DNA of 64,000 nt from Pseudomaricurvus hydrocarbonicus (lineage in GTDB: Bacteria; Pseudomonadota; Gammaproteobacteria; Pseudomonadales; Cellvibrionaceae): assembly GCF_011602365.1 (NCBI RefSeq), contig NZ_JAAONZ010000002.1, positions 372,001 through 436,000 of the forward strand, in the 5' to 3' direction. How positions within the stretch are numbered: the first letter of the stretch is position 1; each line of letters opens with the position of its first letter. Made by a program: the position numbers and the translations under genes. This document shows, piece after piece, positions 62,258-64,000 of this stretch. Under the pieces are notes generated by a model. The model was not told the origin of the DNA, searched no databases, and worked only from the letters and a program-made list of their open reading frames with translations.

Positions 62258-63865
62258 TTATAATCGGAATACACCATAATTCGGATCACCAAACGGTCTG
62301 TTGAGTGACGCTTCCAAAGAAATCGCCAGCGCATTACGAGTCGCTACCGGATCAATAATTCCGTCATCCCATATTTCAGACGAGGTAAAGTAAGCACTGG
62401 TCTGATTTTCATAGTTCGCCAGAACCTGAGCACGAATTTCATCCAGCTCTTTTGCATCAGGCTCGATGCCGTTGCGCTTTAATTGTTGCAGCTTAACCGT
62501 TAACAGAACATTCGCAGCCTGCTCAGGTCCCATTACCGAAATCTCGCTGTTTGGCCAACTGAACAAAGTGCGAGAATCAAATGCGCGTCCACACATTCCG
62601 TAGTTACCCGCACCAAAAGAGCCATTAGTCATAACGGTAAATTTAGGCACTTCGGCACAAGCATGCGCCATAATCATTTTGGCACCATCTTTGGTAATAC
62701 CCGCACGCTCATACTCTTTACCAACCATAAATCCAGTAATATTCTGCAGGAAAATCAACGGCACGTGATTCTGATTACACAACTCAATAAAGTGCGCAGC
62801 TTTCAACGAACTGTCGTTAAACAACACCCCATTGTTACCCAGAATACCTACTTTATAACCCATCAGATTAGCAAAACCGCAAATCATGGTTTCACCATAG
62901 TTGGGCTGGTATTCAGCGAAGCGACTGCCATCCACTATGCGAGCAATCACTTCACGCATGTCGAATTGTTTTTTTACGTCATCAGGGATAATCCCATATA
63001 ATTCATTGGGGTCGTAATAAGGGTCTTCCGGAGTCTCTCGCTGCAGAGCGTACTTGGTTGGTTGCTCCCACTGCTCGACGATTTCACGACCAATTTTGAT
63101 CGCCTCAATTTCATTGGCCGCATAGTAATCACAGGTGCCGGATACTGTGGTGTGCATTTTGGCACCACCCAGTTCGTCAACACTCACCTCTTCACCGGTA
63201 GCCGCTTTAACCAAAGCAGGACCACCCAAAAAGACCGCGCCGGTACCATTAACAATCACACTGTAGTCAGACAACGCCGGCACATAAGCACCACCGGCAG
63301 TACAGTTACCAAACACCAGCGACAACTGCTTACAACCCAATTTGGAAAGCTGCGTCTGATTGCGGAAAATGCGTCCCGCCATATACTTGTCACCAAACAG
63401 ATCCGACTGCAAAGGCAGGAAACCACCGGCACTGTCACACATGTGGATCATTGGCAAACGGTTTTCCAGGGCAATGTCGGTTGCGCGCACCATTTTCTTT
63501 ACAGTCAGCGGGTACCAGGCACCGCCTTTTACCGAACTGTCACTGGCATTAATGACCACTTCACGCCCACCGACTATACCAATACCCGTAATACAACTCG
63601 CACCCGGTGCATTGCCGTCATAGGCCATGTTTGCCGCTAACGATGAAAACTCCAAAAACGGGGTGCCGGGATCAAGCAAGTGATCCAGACGCTCTCGCGG
63701 CATCATTTTGTTTTGTTTTTGCAGGCGTTCAACGTCTCTCTGCGGACGGCTGAAGCGGGCCATCTCCTGCTTTTGATGAAAATCACTGACCAGCTTCTGA
63801 TTATGCGCTTTGAAGGTACGATACTCTGAAGAATGCGTGTTTAATTTTGATTGAATACGTTTCAT
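62258..63865 (-). CDS. Acyl-CoA carboxylase carboxyltransferase (beta) subunit
   Basis: A 535-residue carboxyltransferase of the MCC/GCC-like family. It has LDPGTPFLEFSSLAA early, then GVSGRE-like GIVGGREVVINASD, FGNCTAGGAYVPALSDY and AEVPKFTVMTNGSFGAGNYGMCGRAF, which form the CoA and biotin sites. It transfers carboxylate from biotin to an acyl-CoA such as methylcrotonyl-, geranyl- or propionyl-CoA; the substrate cannot be assigned. The ATG overlaps the stop of the biotin-carrying subunit gene as ATGA. Confidence 0.9.
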   Translation of the reverse strand: MKRIQSKLNTHSSEYRTFKAHNQKLVSDFHQKQEMARFSRPQRDVERLQKQNKMMPRERLDHLLDPGTPFLEFSSLAANMAYDGNAPGASCITGIGIVGGREVVINASDSSVKGGAWYPLTVKKMVRATDIALENRLPMIHMCDSAGGFLPLQSDLFGDKYMAGRIFRNQTQLSKLGCKQLSLVFGNCTAGGAYVPALSDYSVIVNGTGAVFLGGPALVKAATGEEVSVDELGGAKMHTTVSGTCDYYAANEIEAIKIGREIVEQWEQPTKYALQRETPEDPYYDPNELYGIIPDDVKKQFDMREVIARIVDGSRFAEYQPNYGETMICGFANLMGYKVGILGNNGVLFNDSSLKAAHFIELCNQNHVPLIFLQNITGFMVGKEYERAGITKDGAKMIMAHACAEVPKFTVMTNGSFGAGNYGMCGRAFDSRTLFSWPNSEISVMGPEQAANVLLTVKLQQLKRNGIEPDAKELDEIRAQVLANYENQTSAYFTSSEIWDDGIIDPVATRNALAISLEASLNRPFGDPNYGVFRL

Positions 63866-64000
63866 TTGGATGCCTCCTCCTCACCGATTGCCAGCGTCAT
63901 AAGAACATCACCTTTGTTAAAACTGGCACCCTGGGATGTCGGAACCGTTTCTACTACACCGTCGATTTTGGCTTTTAATTCGATTTGCAACTTCATGCTT
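63862..64000 (-). CDS. Acyl-CoA carboxylase alpha (biotin) subunit, C-terminal end only
   Basis: The minus strand encodes the last 45 residues, SMKLQIELKAKIDGVVET through LMTLAIGEEEASK. This is the end of a biotinyl (BCCP-type) domain. The biotinylated Lys is the K of MKL near the window edge. It overlaps the carboxyltransferase start by ATGA, so both subunits are made together. The biotin-carboxylase part lies beyond the window. Confidence 0.88.
   Translation of the reverse strand, partial: SMKLQIELKAKIDGVVETVPTSQGASFNKGDVLMTLAIGEEEASK

Noticed and set aside
63062-63640. 192-codon plus-strand ORF
   Set aside because: Antisense to the carboxyltransferase gene, which has clear motifs; Thr/Arg/His-rich shadow.

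Overview
The window looks like chromosomal DNA of a free-living, probably aquatic gammaproteobacterium. The evidence is the recR-ybaB-dnaX-ffs block, an HrpA helicase, YcgN/YcgL, a Pseudomonas-like order of STAS protein, receiver/phosphatase, PilZ and MlaA genes, and an exosortase A (XrtA/PEP-CTERM) exopolysaccharide locus. Genus cannot be decided from the sequence alone. No rRNA gene, complete tRNA gene, insertion sequence or CRISPR array was seen.

Bases 1-29.6 kb are a large PEP-CTERM/XrtA-type exopolysaccharide locus. It holds a FemAB-like protein (cut by the window start), polysaccharide deacetylase, WecB epimerase, an outer-membrane beta-barrel protein, tyrosine autokinase, chain-length determinant and export lipoprotein, all on the minus strand. 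The XrtA-associated ATPase is divergent. Next come a nucleotidyltransferase / HprK-like kinase / PqqD-like / Tat-exported protein cassette, TviB- and TviC-like UDP-sugar enzymes, the PrsK/PrsR two-component system, an EpsB-like sugar transferase, an acyltransferase-cNMP-HTH fusion, two tandem PrsT TPR lipoproteins and one PEP-CTERM protein. The PEP-CTERM gene has a well-matched sigma-54 promoter, which fits PrsR being a sigma-54 activator. The exosortase gene itself is not in the window and may lie to the left.

29.7-42.8 kb is mixed: a ThiF-nitroreductase fusion, an exported trypsin-like protease, DusA, TerB, a partner-switching pair (STAS antagonist plus receiver/PP2C phosphatase), PilZ, MlaA and a porin. 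A compact hvfABC operon follows (DUF2063 partner, DUF692/MNIO enzyme, Cys-repeat precursor), predicted to make a modified copper-binding peptide.

43-56.8 kb is housekeeping: HrpA, YafJ-like amidotransferase, GNAT, DTW tRNA-modifying enzyme, two membrane proteins, YcgN, YcgL, RNase D, RecR, YbaB, DnaX and the 4.5S RNA gene. 56.8-57.9 kb is a scar with a strong terminator, a 3' fragment of a tRNA-Ser and the decayed end of an alcohol dehydrogenase gene. 57.9-64 kb is an acyl-CoA catabolic operon: biotin-dependent carboxylase alpha (partial) and beta subunits, enoyl-CoA hydratase, thiolase and a FadB-like bifunctional enzyme.
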